Part shown: positions 16,789-26,251 of the stretch, piece by piece
How the letters are laid out: each line of letters starts with the position of its first letter
How positions within the stretch are numbered: the stretch's first letter is position 1
Assembly (NCBI GenBank): GCA_036394575.1
Contig: DASWEY010000018.1
Coordinates: forward strand, 1 to 64,000
Direction: 5' to 3'
DNA from: UKL13-2 sp036394575
GTDB lineage: Bacteria; Pseudomonadota; Gammaproteobacteria; Burkholderiales; Usitatibacteraceae
DNA: 64,000 nt
Notes under the pieces: generated by a model
The model's input: only the letters and a program-made list of their open reading frames with translations
Told to the model about the DNA's origin: nothing
The model's database searches: none
Translations under genes and position numbers: made by a program

Positions 16789-19167
16789 TCAATTGGCCGG
16801 CATGAGGCTGACCTGCCGCGGCGCCCACAAGGCGCACACCAGCAGGGACAGCAAAGCGCCCAGGGCCACCGTGCCGCCAATGGCGTGCAGCACCGGCGTA
16901 GCCGACAAGGCCAGGAAACCGAAGGTGGCGACCGTGGAAATGCTGCACACCGCCAGCGACAACCGGGTACGGGCGCGCTCGTCGGCATCCGCCGGGGTGC
17001 GTTCGAAAAACAGCGCGTAATTGAGGCCGATGCCGAGCACCAGCAACAGGGCCACCAGGTGGAATACGCTGATCCGCTGCCCGCCCGCGACCAGCAGCGC
17101 CACCGTCAGGGCCAGCGCGGCCGCCACCGGCGCGGCCACGCGCCAGGTGCGGCGCAGGGAACGCAATCCCGCCACCAGCAATATCAGGATCAGCAAGGCG
17201 CCCCAGGCCGCCTGATGCAGGGCCTCGCGGCGAAAGCCGTCGACCATTTCGGTCGATACCTGTTTCAGATCGATCAGCTGGCTGTCGCCCCCCGGCATCG
17301 CCGCCAGCGCGCTCGACAGGCGGCCGATCTCGTTCACCCCGCCCAGGGGCGTGAGCACCAGCCAGCTGTCGTCGAGGTGCACGAACAAGGCATTCAATTT
17401 CGCCCCCAGCGGGGTGGCCGCATAGGCCGCGCGCGTCAGCGCGGGCTGCGTGCGCGCGGCGGCCACCTCCTGCGCAAACGGCACGAAAGCATCGGCACGA
17501 AAGCGGAGGCCGCGCAGCGCCGTACGCAAATTCCTGTCCAGTTCCGCGGCGTTCGGCAGCGCGCTCAATCGCGCGCGCTGCGTGGCCGGCGTGGGCACAT
17601 ACCAGGCCGGCGAATCGTAGCTGCGAATCCAGCCGTCCTGCTGCCATTGCCGGAGCGCGGGCAACAGTTTCTCCGCCGCCGCCAGCGCCGCCGCTTCGCT
17701 GTCGCCGCGACTGGCCACAAACACGCTGACTTCCGGCGCGCCCATTTCGCGGCGCAGCGCGGCGTCCTGCGCGCGCATCGTCGCCGATACCGGGCTGATG
17801 CCCGCCAGATCCGTTTCCCACCAGGCCGGATGCAGCCAGGCCAGCCACAGCATTGCCATCAGGGTGGCGACCACGCAGAGCCGGCGCGGCCAGAGCGAAC
17901 GTTCGAGCACCGCCAGTTCCGGCACCCGCAATCGATGAAACGCCAGCACCTGCTCGCCCAACAGCCAGGGGATCAGGCGATGCGTGACCAGGCCCGCCAC
18001 CAGCACCCCGGCCATGGTCAGCACGCCCAGTTGCGCCAGGCCCTGGAAGCTCGATAGCGTCAGTGCCAGTGCACTGACCACTGTCGTCAACACCGCCAGC
18101 GCGAGGGTGCGCCCGATGCGCCGCGCCGCGCCGCGCACGGCTTCGCCGGCCGCGGTATTGAGCAGCAGGTAATTCGGATAATCGACCGCCTCGCCAATCA
18201 GGGTGGCGGCGAAGCCGAGCGTGATGCCATGCACCGCGCCGAACAGCGCCTGCACCAGCAGCACGCCGATCAGCAGACCGAAGGCCACCGGCGTCACCAC
18301 CAGGACCACCGGCAAGGCCGAGCGGTAAATGAACACCAGCATCGCCAGAATCACCAGCGCGGAACAGAGGCTCAATTTCCAGGCATCGCTTTCGATCAGG
18401 CGATGCGATTCGGCGGCGAACACGCCGGGCCCGGTGAGCGTGATATCCACGCGCGGATTGATCGACCGCAGCGCACTGCGCACAGTGGCGATGGCGGCGG
18501 CCTGTTGCACGCTGTCGAAGCCGGGCGCGCGCGTCTGCAGCACCAGAAAGGCGCGCTTGCCGTCGGCGCTGAACCAGACGCCATGACGCAGGGCGGGACG
18601 AGGCCCGGAATCGAATTGGCGCAGCGTCGCCAGAAATTCGCCGGTCGGGTCGCGCGCCAGCAGGGTTCGCGACAGCATGCCCAGGGGCGAGGCCAGTTGC
18701 GCCTCGGCCTCCTCCAGCGCCGCGTGCAGGGCGGGCGCGCTGAATTTTTGCGCCTCCAGCGCCGGGCTCAACACATAGCGATTGCGCATCAGCACTTCGC
18801 CTTGGCTGATGAACTGGTCGAGGCTGCCGTTGGCGGCGTAGGCGAACTCCGCCGCGCCGCCCAGCTTCGCCGCCAGCGCCCGGCTGGCCCGCGCCAGCGT
18901 CTGTTCGTCAACGCCCTCCCCGTGCAGCGCCACCAGCATCAGGCGCGACACCAGGCCGTCGCGCAACTGCGAAATCAGCAGGCGCTGCGGCGCACTGGCC
19001 GAGGGCGGCAGGAAGGCGCTGAAATCGGTTTCGATACGCAGGGTTTTTGCCGCCAAGAGGCACAGCGCGGCGAAGCAGAACAGCGCGATGCCATAGCGCA
19101 CATAGCGTCGATAGCGTCCATAAGCCGGCGCCTGCCGATCGCCGCCGGTGCGTGGCGCGCCGGCCAT
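16789..19167 (-). CDS. MMPL/RND family exporter of the aryl-polyene cluster
   Basis: A 792-residue inner-membrane transporter with the duplicated layout of MMPL proteins: one N-terminal transmembrane helix, a large periplasmic loop (about 45-260), five helices, then the same pattern repeated (LCVVATLMAMLWLAWLHP, second loop, final helices such as VLGIGLNYALFFER). GEAVDYPNYLLL and GIGLNYALF mark the paired proton-relay helices. Aryl-polyene clusters encode such an exporter (ApeM), thought to move the lipid-anchored pigment out of the inner membrane together with a LolA-like carrier. Its start overlaps the LolA-like stop by one base, so the pair is coupled. Confidence 0.9.
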   Translation of the reverse strand: MAGAPRTGGDRQAPAYGRYRRYVRYGIALFCFAALCLLAAKTLRIETDFSAFLPPSASAPQRLLISQLRDGLVSRLMLVALHGEGVDEQTLARASRALAAKLGGAAEFAYAANGSLDQFISQGEVLMRNRYVLSPALEAQKFSAPALHAALEEAEAQLASPLGMLSRTLLARDPTGEFLATLRQFDSGPRPALRHGVWFSADGKRAFLVLQTRAPGFDSVQQAAAIATVRSALRSINPRVDITLTGPGVFAAESHRLIESDAWKLSLCSALVILAMLVFIYRSALPVVLVVTPVAFGLLIGVLLVQALFGAVHGITLGFAATLIGEAVDYPNYLLLNTAAGEAVRGAARRIGRTLALAVLTTVVSALALTLSSFQGLAQLGVLTMAGVLVAGLVTHRLIPWLLGEQVLAFHRLRVPELAVLERSLWPRRLCVVATLMAMLWLAWLHPAWWETDLAGISPVSATMRAQDAALRREMGAPEVSVFVASRGDSEAAALAAAEKLLPALRQWQQDGWIRSYDSPAWYVPTPATQRARLSALPNAAELDRNLRTALRGLRFRADAFVPFAQEVAAARTQPALTRAAYAATPLGAKLNALFVHLDDSWLVLTPLGGVNEIGRLSSALAAMPGGDSQLIDLKQVSTEMVDGFRREALHQAAWGALLILILLVAGLRSLRRTWRVAAPVAAALALTVALLVAGGQRISVFHLVALLLVLGIGLNYALFFERTPADADERARTRLSLAVCSISTVATFGFLALSATPVLHAIGGTVALGALLSLLVCALWAPRQVSLMPAN

Positions 19168-19772
19168 CAGTGCACCTGCAATACGGAGCGGTCGCCGCTG
19201 CTTTCGCGAACCTCGATCTGCGCGATGCGGCCGGCGTGGCCGGACACCAGGATGCGCTCGATGTGCCGGGTCATTTCCTCATCGCCCGGAATCATCGTCA
19301 ACCGCCAGGCCTGCTCGCCGCCTTCAAGGGAAATGCGGTAATAGGCCTGCAGCTGGGCGATATCACCCGCCAGCACCCCGCGCAAACTCGCGGCAAAGGC
19401 GTCGAGCAGGGGCTGGCTGGACAGCGCAATGCGATATTCCTTGCCGTTGCGCGCCACGGTCAGTTCCTGGCCGCTGATGCGAAAGCGCTCCTTGCGCGGC
19501 GTCAGCGTGATTTTCTCCACGGTGTCGGGACGGCGATAGGCCAGCGTGCCGGTGCTGACGATCGGCGCGGCCAGCAGGCTGGAATATTTTTTTTCCGTGT
19601 ACGGCACTTCGCCTTCGGGCGCCACGGCCAGCAGTTGCATCAGGCTGGCCAGGTCGAACGCCTCGGCATGGACCGGCCCGACGGCGAACAAGGCCAGCAT
19701 CGCGGCGACCAGCAGGACGGCGCGCCGCGCGGTACAGGATGTGCGCAACAAGGATGTGCGCGGCATGCGCAT
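19167..19772 (-). CDS. LolA-like outer membrane lipoprotein carrier protein
   Basis: A 201-residue periplasmic protein with a cleavable signal peptide (VLLVAAMLALFAVGPVHA). The mature part follows the LolA-like family of aryl-polyene clusters (ApeL): EKKYSSLLAAPIVSTGTLAYRRPD, then ITLTPRKERFRISGQEL and a C-terminal LTMIPGDEEMTRHIERI. It probably ferries a lipid-linked polyene across the periplasm, working with the MMPL exporter. ATG 19772 is one base after the acyltransferase stop; ATG 19766 two codons later is equally possible. The upstream open frame overlaps the acyltransferase and is not believed. Confidence 0.85.
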   Translation of the reverse strand: MRMPRTSLLRTSCTARRAVLLVAAMLALFAVGPVHAEAFDLASLMQLLAVAPEGEVPYTEKKYSSLLAAPIVSTGTLAYRRPDTVEKITLTPRKERFRISGQELTVARNGKEYRIALSSQPLLDAFAASLRGVLAGDIAQLQAYYRISLEGGEQAWRLTMIPGDEEMTRHIERILVSGHAGRIAQIEVRESSGDRSVLQVH

Positions 19773-19773
19773 G

Positions 19774-20676
19774 CTATGCGGCCCAGTAATCATAGAAATT
19801 GAACCAGTTGTAGGGTGCATATTGCGCGTGGCGCTCCAGGCTGGCCACGTAGCGCTCCAGCGATTGCGACTCGGCGTCGCGCGACGGCGCACCCGCCATC
19901 TTGTCGGCCTGCGCGGCGGACTGGTCCAGCGATTCGAAGATGATCCGGTAGCGGTTGCCGCCGCAAAACAGACCGAACACCATCACCGTCGGCGCGCCGG
20001 TGACGCGCGCCAGGCGCAGGGGGCTTTGCGAAAAACGCGCCGGACTGCCCATGAACGACAGCGTCCGGGTGGGTTCGTCGCCGTAGATGCGATCGGCCAG
20101 AATACCCACCACCTCGCCGCGCTCAAGGCACTCTTTCACCTGCAGCATCGAGCCCGGCTGGCCGAGCGGGATCACGTTGTATGGCGACTGCCGGCCGGTA
20201 CAGGACAGCAGGGTGCGCAACTGCGCGCCGTCGTCGATATGCATGACCACATTGACCTTGAGTTTTTTCTCCACGCTGCCGATCACGCCGAGCATGTCGA
20301 AACTGCCCAGATGCGAGCCCAGCAGCAGGCAGCCGCGCCCGCTCGCCAGCGCGTCCCAGAACGCGCGGTCGTTCCTCACCTCCACCGCCAGTTCGCGCTG
20401 ACGCCCATTGAGCAGGTAGACGCGATCGAGCAAGGTGGTGGCGAAGACATACAGATGCATGTAGGTGTCGCGCCAGTTTGCCGGGCGATCGAGGGCGCGG
20501 CGCATGAAAGCCAGCGAAGCGCGGCGCGCCAGCGGCGCTGTCAGGAAAAAATAGAAGGTGATCGGCACCAGCAATACCCGGCATAATCCGCGCCCGCCAT
20601 GCAGGGCCAGCCAGATGATGAGGCGCACCGCATCGCGGCTGCCGCGCTCGGGCCGATCGCGCCATTGCCCGTTCAT
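19774..20676 (-). CDS. Lysophospholipid acyltransferase family protein (ApeD-like)
   Basis: A 300-residue membrane-associated acyltransferase of the HtrB/LpxL-like group. The HX4D motif is clear (SHLGSFD), and a hydrophobic N-terminal segment (VLLVPITFYFFLTAPLA) anchors it to the inner membrane. ADRIYGDEPTRTLSFMG matches the second conserved block of the family. In aryl-polyene clusters such an enzyme is thought to attach the polyene acyl chain to its lipid acceptor. ATG 20676 overlaps the upstream fusion-gene stop by four bases (ATGA). The acceptor molecule is not known from sequence. Confidence 0.88.
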   Translation of the reverse strand: MNGQWRDRPERGSRDAVRLIIWLALHGGRGLCRVLLVPITFYFFLTAPLARRASLAFMRRALDRPANWRDTYMHLYVFATTLLDRVYLLNGRQRELAVEVRNDRAFWDALASGRGCLLLGSHLGSFDMLGVIGSVEKKLKVNVVMHIDDGAQLRTLLSCTGRQSPYNVIPLGQPGSMLQVKECLERGEVVGILADRIYGDEPTRTLSFMGSPARFSQSPLRLARVTGAPTVMVFGLFCGGNRYRIIFESLDQSAAQADKMAGAPSRDAESQSLERYVASLERHAQYAPYNWFNFYDYWAA

Positions 20677-23180
20677 GGCTTGCCGACCGCCGGCGCGACG
20701 GCAGCGGTGCAGGCCCACAGACCGCTCGCGATCAGCAACACACCGGTGCCGGTTTCGGCGCGCATCTCGAAGCGTACCCGTCCGCCAGCATCCCACTGCG
20801 CCTGGACGGTAAACGTCTGATCCGGTTTGAGCGGCGCGTGGAAGCGGGTGTTGAGCAAGGCGCCCAGTTCAAGTTGCGGGTAGCGCGCGCGCACCGCTTC
20901 CGCCACGCGCGCCAGGATGATCACGCCCGGCACCATGGGGTCGCCCGGGAAATGGCCCGCCAGCGCGGGGTGATCGGCGGCGATCGCCGCCGCCGGTGCG
21001 GCCGCGCTGATCCGCTCGCTGTGTTTATCGCCATGTTTATCGCCGCGCTTGCTGCCCGCTCCATCACCCTGCGCGCGGCACTGCGCCAGCAAATCGATCA
21101 GCGCCGCCTGCGGCAGTTTGCCATTGGCATTCCGGGGCAGCCGCGCCACCCGGTACAGCGGACGCGGAATGAACACCGGATCGATGCGCGCGCGCAACAC
21201 GCTGGCCACCTGCTGCGGCGACAGCGTCTGCGAGACATAAAAACCGACCGGACGCTGTGCGCCATTCGCTTCGTCGTTGGCGGCGGCCGGTGCAGCCTCG
21301 GCGGGAAAAAAATACACGCCGTCATCGACCCCCGGCAGTTCGGCAAGACTCTGGTTCAGGGCGGCCAGGGAGGCGCGCTTGCCGCCGACCTTGACTAGGT
21401 CGCTGGCGCGTCCGCCCAGCAGAAAGCGGCCATCGGACATCAGCTCCAGCACGTCGCCGAGCTGCACGGGCGGCTCCACATGCGCGCCCGCCGCCCAACT
21501 GCCTGTGCTGAGGCCGTCGCCTTGCGCGGCCCCGCTCCACAACCTGACCCCGGGCAATGGCAGCCATGCGCTGTCGCTGGCGGTGCGCCGTATCGCCAGC
21601 GCCCCGGTCTCGGTGGAGCCGTAAATTTCCATCACCGGCACCTGCCAGGCCGCCTCGGCCGCGATCGCCTGCGCCAGCGGCACGCTCATGGTCGAGGCCA
21701 GCACGCCCTGCAGGCCCGGCATGCGCGCAGGCGCACTCAGCGGCGCGCGCATATGCACGGCCGTGGTCATCCACCAGCTCGGCAACGGGTGCTGCGCGAG
21801 CACCGTGCAAAGATCGGCTGACAACAACGGCCGCTGGGCATGCACCGGCACTCCCGTGTGCCAAGGCAGCATCACCGTTGCTTCCAGCCCGAACATATGC
21901 TGAGGCGGCACGCTCCCCACCACCGCGCAGGCCGGCGCCTGCGGCCAGCGCAAGGCAGCGGCCAGCGCGGCCGCGCCGCGGCACAGCTGTCCCCAGGTTT
22001 TGCGATGCGCCGTCGGCTGCCCGGTGCTGCCGGAGGTAAACAGGATTGCCGCCACCTGCGCATCGCCGATCAGCGGAATCCGCAGCGGGGTGTCCGCATC
22101 GATGGCCAGCGCCAGCCAGGGACGCAGATCGAAACGGCGCACCGCAACCGCCTCGGCGTCGGCCTCGGCCTCAGCGCTGGCCCGGTCGCCGACGGTATCC
22201 GCATCCGCCAGCAAATAGACTCCCTGGAATTGCCGCAGCAGGGGCTCCCAGTCGCTGCGGCTGTGTCCCGTGGGTAGCAACGAGGTCTGACCGCGCATCA
22301 GCGCGGCGGCGAAACCGAGCATGAAACCGGCGCGGGTCTCGCAGCGGTTGATCACGAACGGAGCGTCGGGCAGCGCGGCCGCCAGCCTGGCGGCCCGCGC
22401 GAAGAATGTCGCCGCCGTCATCGCCCCCTCGGGCGCGAGCAGCAGCGGATCGCCGGCGGCGCGATAGCCAGCCAGCGGCAGCATGTCCGGCGCGGCGGTT
22501 TGCGCGGGAGCCGGTCGGCGGGGATGAATCGCGGCCTCGCCGACGACGGCGATGATATTGACGATCAGGCTCGGCAGCGAACCATGCTCCCGTTCGCGAA
22601 AGTAGCGGTGGCGAAACACATACTCGCCGACGAACAGCAGGCCGGGCACCACATAGCCCAGGCCGTGCACCCAGCGCGACCATTGTTCGAGCGGCAGTAG
22701 CGGCGCAAGCAGCAGCGCGGACAGCAGGAGAAACACAAAACAGGCGACCCAAATGCGCGTCAGCGTGCGCGTGTAGCACGCAACTTCCGCGGGCAATTCG
22801 GCGTGCTCCTTGCGCGCGACGCGCGTGATCAGCGGATCCGCCCCCGGCCCCAGGGTGCGTTGAAAGAAAACCGCCATGAATGCGAACGCGGCCAGCGGCG
22901 GCGCATAGGCCAGGAAGGCGAACGAGTCGGCACCGTAAGCGGCGGCGCCCGCCATCGACAACGCAACCGCCGCGCCGGCAAACCAGCGGCCGGCGGCGCC
23001 GATCACCACGCCGAGCATGAGGCCGACAATGCCGATCGCCACGGCGCGATGCCCGCTGGCGGAAGTCAGCAGATAACTCAGGGCGAGGCCCAGCCACAGC
23101 AGGGCCGGCAGCGGCACGCGCGATCGCCGGGTAGTTAGGGGCGCCATCGAATCGGCGCGAATTTCATCGGCGTCAGACAT
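20673..23180 (-). CDS. Three-part fusion: membrane domain, acyl-ACP ligase, 3-hydroxyacyl dehydratase
   Basis: An 835-residue multidomain protein. Residues about 20-225 hold several hydrophobic helices resembling the separate membrane protein (COG4648 type) of aryl-polyene clusters. Residues about 235-730 are an ANL adenylation domain with LFTSGSTGQPTAHRKTW, EIYGSTETGA, ASDLVKVGGKR and the terminal lysine motif NANGKLPQ, comparable to ApeH, which loads the aryl starter onto ACP. A charged linker (KRGDKHGDKHSER) leads to a C-terminal hotdog (HPALAGHFPGDPMVPGVIIL) with the FabZ/FabA-type histidine motif, comparable to ApeI. In well-studied clusters these are separate genes. It lies directly downstream of the ACP gene. 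Domain calls are secure; the starter substrate is inferred. Confidence 0.87.
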   Translation of the reverse strand: MSDADEIRADSMAPLTTRRSRVPLPALLWLGLALSYLLTSASGHRAVAIGIVGLMLGVVIGAAGRWFAGAAVALSMAGAAAYGADSFAFLAYAPPLAAFAFMAVFFQRTLGPGADPLITRVARKEHAELPAEVACYTRTLTRIWVACFVFLLLSALLLAPLLPLEQWSRWVHGLGYVVPGLLFVGEYVFRHRYFREREHGSLPSLIVNIIAVVGEAAIHPRRPAPAQTAAPDMLPLAGYRAAGDPLLLAPEGAMTAATFFARAARLAAALPDAPFVINRCETRAGFMLGFAAALMRGQTSLLPTGHSRSDWEPLLRQFQGVYLLADADTVGDRASAEAEADAEAVAVRRFDLRPWLALAIDADTPLRIPLIGDAQVAAILFTSGSTGQPTAHRKTWGQLCRGAAALAAALRWPQAPACAVVGSVPPQHMFGLEATVMLPWHTGVPVHAQRPLLSADLCTVLAQHPLPSWWMTTAVHMRAPLSAPARMPGLQGVLASTMSVPLAQAIAAEAAWQVPVMEIYGSTETGALAIRRTASDSAWLPLPGVRLWSGAAQGDGLSTGSWAAGAHVEPPVQLGDVLELMSDGRFLLGGRASDLVKVGGKRASLAALNQSLAELPGVDDGVYFFPAEAAPAAANDEANGAQRPVGFYVSQTLSPQQVASVLRARIDPVFIPRPLYRVARLPRNANGKLPQAALIDLLAQCRAQGDGAGSKRGDKHGDKHSERISAAAPAAAIAADHPALAGHFPGDPMVPGVIILARVAEAVRARYPQLELGALLNTRFHAPLKPDQTFTVQAQWDAGGRVRFEMRAETGTGVLLIASGLWACTAAVAPAVGKP

Positions 23181-23287
23181 CGCAATTTCAGTCCCGGAAA
23201 AATGGAAAACGGGCTTCGCCGGCTATCGCTATCGTCGCCATCCTTGCACCGCGCATGCGCCGCACCCCGGCCACAGGCACTGTCGGT

Positions 23288-23557
23288 TCAGGCGGCGCGA
23301 TGCTGCTGGATATGTCCCGACAGGCTGCGCAGAGAGGCGAAAATTCTTGTGTTATCGGGGTCGTCGGAACGCAACTTCACCCCGTATTTTTGTTCTACTG
23401 CCATCGAGAGTTCGAGCATGTCCAGCGAGTCGAGGCCGAGACCGGCGCCAAACAGCGGCGCGTCCGGTTCGATCTCCTCGGCGGCGACGCCTTCGAGATT
23501 CAGGGATTCAACAATCAGGCGAGCCAGTTCATGCTCGCCGCTGGATACACCATTCAT
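23288..23557 (-). CDS. Acyl carrier protein of the aryl-polyene cluster
   Basis: An 89-residue acyl carrier protein. The 4'-phosphopantetheine site is S44 in GLDSLDMLEL. It carries the growing polyene between ketosynthase, ketoreductase and dehydratases. It is the first gene of the minus-strand cluster, with GAAGG before ATG 23557, and the fusion protein that would load it follows after about 110 bases. Known clusters have two ACPs (ApeE and ApeF); only one was found here. No promoter was firmly recognised in the 278 bases upstream. Confidence 0.9.
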   Translation of the reverse strand: MNGVSSGEHELARLIVESLNLEGVAAEEIEPDAPLFGAGLGLDSLDMLELSMAVEQKYGVKLRSDDPDNTRIFASLRSLSGHIQQHRAA

Positions 23558-23775
23558 AAACGACCTTCAAAACTTGTCAGACAAAATTCATTCCCCATTC
23601 CCTCGTCCATGCCGACATCGCCTGCGCGGCGGGGGAACATTATTTGCACTGCTTGCAGTTGCGCGGCTTGCGCCCGATACAACCACACGATACCGCATGA
23701 TATCAGCCTGAATCGCCGGTTTATGTTCGCTGGCGAACAAACAGAAGGCATTGAAACAGAAGCCGATTTCACACA

Positions 23776-23809
23776 AAAAGCCGGACGGCGATCAAACCGT
23801 CCGGCTTTT
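23776..23809. terminator. Bidirectional terminator downstream of hppA
   Basis: A 13-bp stem (AAAAGCCGGACGG and its complement) with an 8-base loop and T-runs on both strands. It ends about 30 bases beyond the hppA stop on the minus strand, so it most likely terminates hppA before the pigment promoter region. Confidence 0.85.
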
Positions 23810-23835
23810 GTTTTCGGCTGCGGAAAGACGCCGAT

Positions 23836-25914
23836 TTACAGCAGCGGCACGATCAGCAGGGCCACGATATTGATGATCTTGATCAGCGGGTTCACCGCCG
23901 GGCCGGCGGTGTCTTTATACGGGTCGCCGACGGTGTCGCCGGTCACGGCCGCCTTGTGCGCGTCCGAGCCCTTGCCGCCGTAATGGCCGTCCTCGATATA
24001 TTTCTTGGCGTTATCCCAGGCGCCGCCGCCGGTGCACATCGAGATCGCCACGAACAGGCCGGTGACGATGGTGCCCATCAGCATGCCGCCCAGCGCCTGC
24101 GCACCGCTGTCGCGGCCCATCAGGAAACCGACCACCAGGACCACGGCAATCGGCGCCAGCACCGGCAGCAGGGAGGGGACGATCATTTCCTTGATGGCGC
24201 CCTTGGTCAGCATGTCCACCGCGCGCGAATAATCCGGCTTGGCGGTGCCTTCCATGATGCCCTTGATCTCGCGGAACTGGCGGCGCACTTCTTCCACCAC
24301 CGCACCGGCGCAACGACCGACCGCCTCCATCGCCATGGCGGCGAACAGATAGGGAATCAGGCCGCCCGCGAACAGGCCGATGATCACGGCCGGGTTCGAC
24401 AGATCGAAGCTGAACACATGGCCGAAATGTTCGGTCAGCTTGTGCGTGTAGTCGGCGAACAGCACCAGTGCGGCCAGACCGGCGGAGCCGATGGCGTAGC
24501 CCTTGGTGACGGCCTTAGTGGTATTGCCCACGGCGTCGAGCGGATCGGTCACCGCGCGCACCGATTCCGGCAGGCCGGCCATTTCCGCGATGCCGCCGGC
24601 GTTGTCGGTGATCGGGCCATAGGCGTCCAGCGCAACCACGATACCAGCCATCGACAGCATGGAGGTTGCCGCAATCGCGATGCCGTACAGGCCGCCGAGT
24701 GCATACGCGGCATAGATCGCCAGGCAGACCGACAGCACCGGCCAGGCGGTGGAACGCATCGATACGCCCAGACCGGCGATCATATTGGTGGCGTGGCCCT
24801 TGGTGGACGCTTCGGCCACATGGCGCACCGGCGCGTAATCGGTACCGGTGTAGTACTCGGTGATCACGACCATCAACGCGGTCAGCACCAGGCCGACGGC
24901 GCAGCAGCCCCACAGGCGCAGCACGGTCAGGTTCGGGTCCTGCAGATGCGCGTCGCCCATCAGCCAGTTGGTGATCGGATAGAAGGCGATCAGCGCGATC
25001 ACACCGGCGACGGTGAGGCCGCGATACAGCGCATTCATGATCTTGCCGCCGTCGGAGGTCTTGACGAACATGCAGCCGATGATCGAGGCGATGATGGCGA
25101 AGCCGCCCAGTGCCAGCGGATACACCACCACATTGCCGGCGATGGTCGGGCCGGGCATCAGCAGTGCGCCCAGCACCATGGTGGCGATGATCGTCACCGC
25201 ATAGGTTTCAAACAGATCGGCGGCCATGCCGGCGCAATCGCCGACGTTGTCGCCCACGTTGTCGGCAATCACCGCCGGGTTGCGCGGGTCGTCTTCGGGA
25301 ATGCCGGCTTCGACTTTACCGACCAGGTCGGCGCCGACGTCGGCGCCCTTGGTGAAAATGCCGCCCCCCAGACGCGCGAAGATCGAGATCAGCGAGGAAC
25401 CGAAAGCGAAACCGATCAACGGCTTGATGATCTCACCCATCGAGGTGCCGTGCACCGCGGAACCCTGCAGGAAAAACAGGAAGCCGGTGACGCCGAGCAG
25501 ACCCAGGCCGACCACCAGCAGGCCGGTGATGGCGCCGCCCTTGAAGGCGATGTTCAACGCTGGATTGACGCCGTGCTTGGCGGCTTCAGCGGTACGCACA
25601 TTGGCCCGCACTGAAACATTCATGCCGATGAAGCCGGCCAATCCCGAGAGGACGGCGCCGACGGCAAAGGCAATGGCCGTCATCCAGCCCAGCATCGGAA
25701 TGAAACCCACCACCAGGAACAGCACCACGCCGACCATGGCGATGGTGGTGTACTGACGGTTCAGGTAAGCCTTGGCGCCGGCCTGGATGGCCGCGGCGAT
25801 TTCGCGCATGCGGTCATTGCCGTCCGGCTGCGCGAGGATCCACTGCCGCTGCCAGAATCCGTAGCCCAGGGCGATCAGGCCGCAGACGAAGGCGAAAAGA
25901 AGTCCACCATTCAT
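23836..25914 (-). CDS. hppA: Membrane-bound proton-translocating pyrophosphatase
   Basis: Hydrolyses inorganic pyrophosphate and pumps protons across the inner membrane. It is 692 residues with about 16 hydrophobic segments, the normal size. The substrate-site signature DDPRNPAVIADNVGDN is present, as are GAFKGG-type and DNAGGIAEMAGL blocks. The sequence GNTTKAVTKG has lysine where K+-dependent enzymes have alanine, which by established work marks the K+-independent, proton-pumping class. ATG 25914 is chosen over an upstream in-frame codon because GGAGG lies just before it. A bidirectional terminator follows. A pyrophosphate-type phosphofructokinase is encoded about 1 kb upstream on the same strand. 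Confidence 0.96.
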   Translation of the reverse strand: MNGGLLFAFVCGLIALGYGFWQRQWILAQPDGNDRMREIAAAIQAGAKAYLNRQYTTIAMVGVVLFLVVGFIPMLGWMTAIAFAVGAVLSGLAGFIGMNVSVRANVRTAEAAKHGVNPALNIAFKGGAITGLLVVGLGLLGVTGFLFFLQGSAVHGTSMGEIIKPLIGFAFGSSLISIFARLGGGIFTKGADVGADLVGKVEAGIPEDDPRNPAVIADNVGDNVGDCAGMAADLFETYAVTIIATMVLGALLMPGPTIAGNVVVYPLALGGFAIIASIIGCMFVKTSDGGKIMNALYRGLTVAGVIALIAFYPITNWLMGDAHLQDPNLTVLRLWGCCAVGLVLTALMVVITEYYTGTDYAPVRHVAEASTKGHATNMIAGLGVSMRSTAWPVLSVCLAIYAAYALGGLYGIAIAATSMLSMAGIVVALDAYGPITDNAGGIAEMAGLPESVRAVTDPLDAVGNTTKAVTKGYAIGSAGLAALVLFADYTHKLTEHFGHVFSFDLSNPAVIIGLFAGGLIPYLFAAMAMEAVGRCAGAVVEEVRRQFREIKGIMEGTAKPDYSRAVDMLTKGAIKEMIVPSLLPVLAPIAVVLVVGFLMGRDSGAQALGGMLMGTIVTGLFVAISMCTGGGAWDNAKKYIEDGHYGGKGSDAHKAAVTGDTVGDPYKDTAGPAVNPLIKIINIVALLIVPLL

Positions 25915-26251
25915 TGTTGTTCCTCCCAATTATTGGTTGAAGCGGAAAAAACTGAAGCTGCGAATATTGCAAAGCGGGGCAATCTTATCAGACGGCGCGT
26001 GTCAGCTGCATTGCGGCAACAAGCTCATTTTTGGGCGGCGGCAATTCATAAAAATGCAAAACTCCAGCATTGGCGCGGCGTTTGGAGCATTTTTGCTCCG
26101 GAAAGCGCGCCAATGCTGGAGTTTGGCTTTTCGATCAACCACCACTGTAGCCCGAATGAAGCACAACGCAAGCCGGAATTGCGGCCACAGATAATGTGTC
26201 CTCGAATGCGCTGTTCTTCAATTTGATTGGTTCTTGTCGAGTTACGAGGCG
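25915..26251. other. Intergenic stretch upstream of hppA
   Basis: These 337 bases contain no convincing gene. The short open frames near 25933-26226 on the plus strand run through the palindromic element and have no family resemblance. The hppA promoter should lie here, but no clear -35/-10 pair was identified. The only definite structure is palindromic element copy 3 (26059-26124). Confidence 0.7.
26059..26124. repeat. Dispersed palindromic element, copy 3
   Basis: Arms 26059-26077 and 26106-26124 are a perfect 19-bp inverted repeat (AAACTCCAGCATTGGCGCG type). The centre forms its own small hairpin, GGAGCATTTTTGCTCC. It lies between hppA and a small AT-rich membrane gene. Confidence 0.9.

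Noticed and set aside
23956..25614. A 552-residue plus-strand frame opposite hppA
   Set aside because: It is a shadow of the highly conserved pyrophosphatase gene, with no motif of its own.
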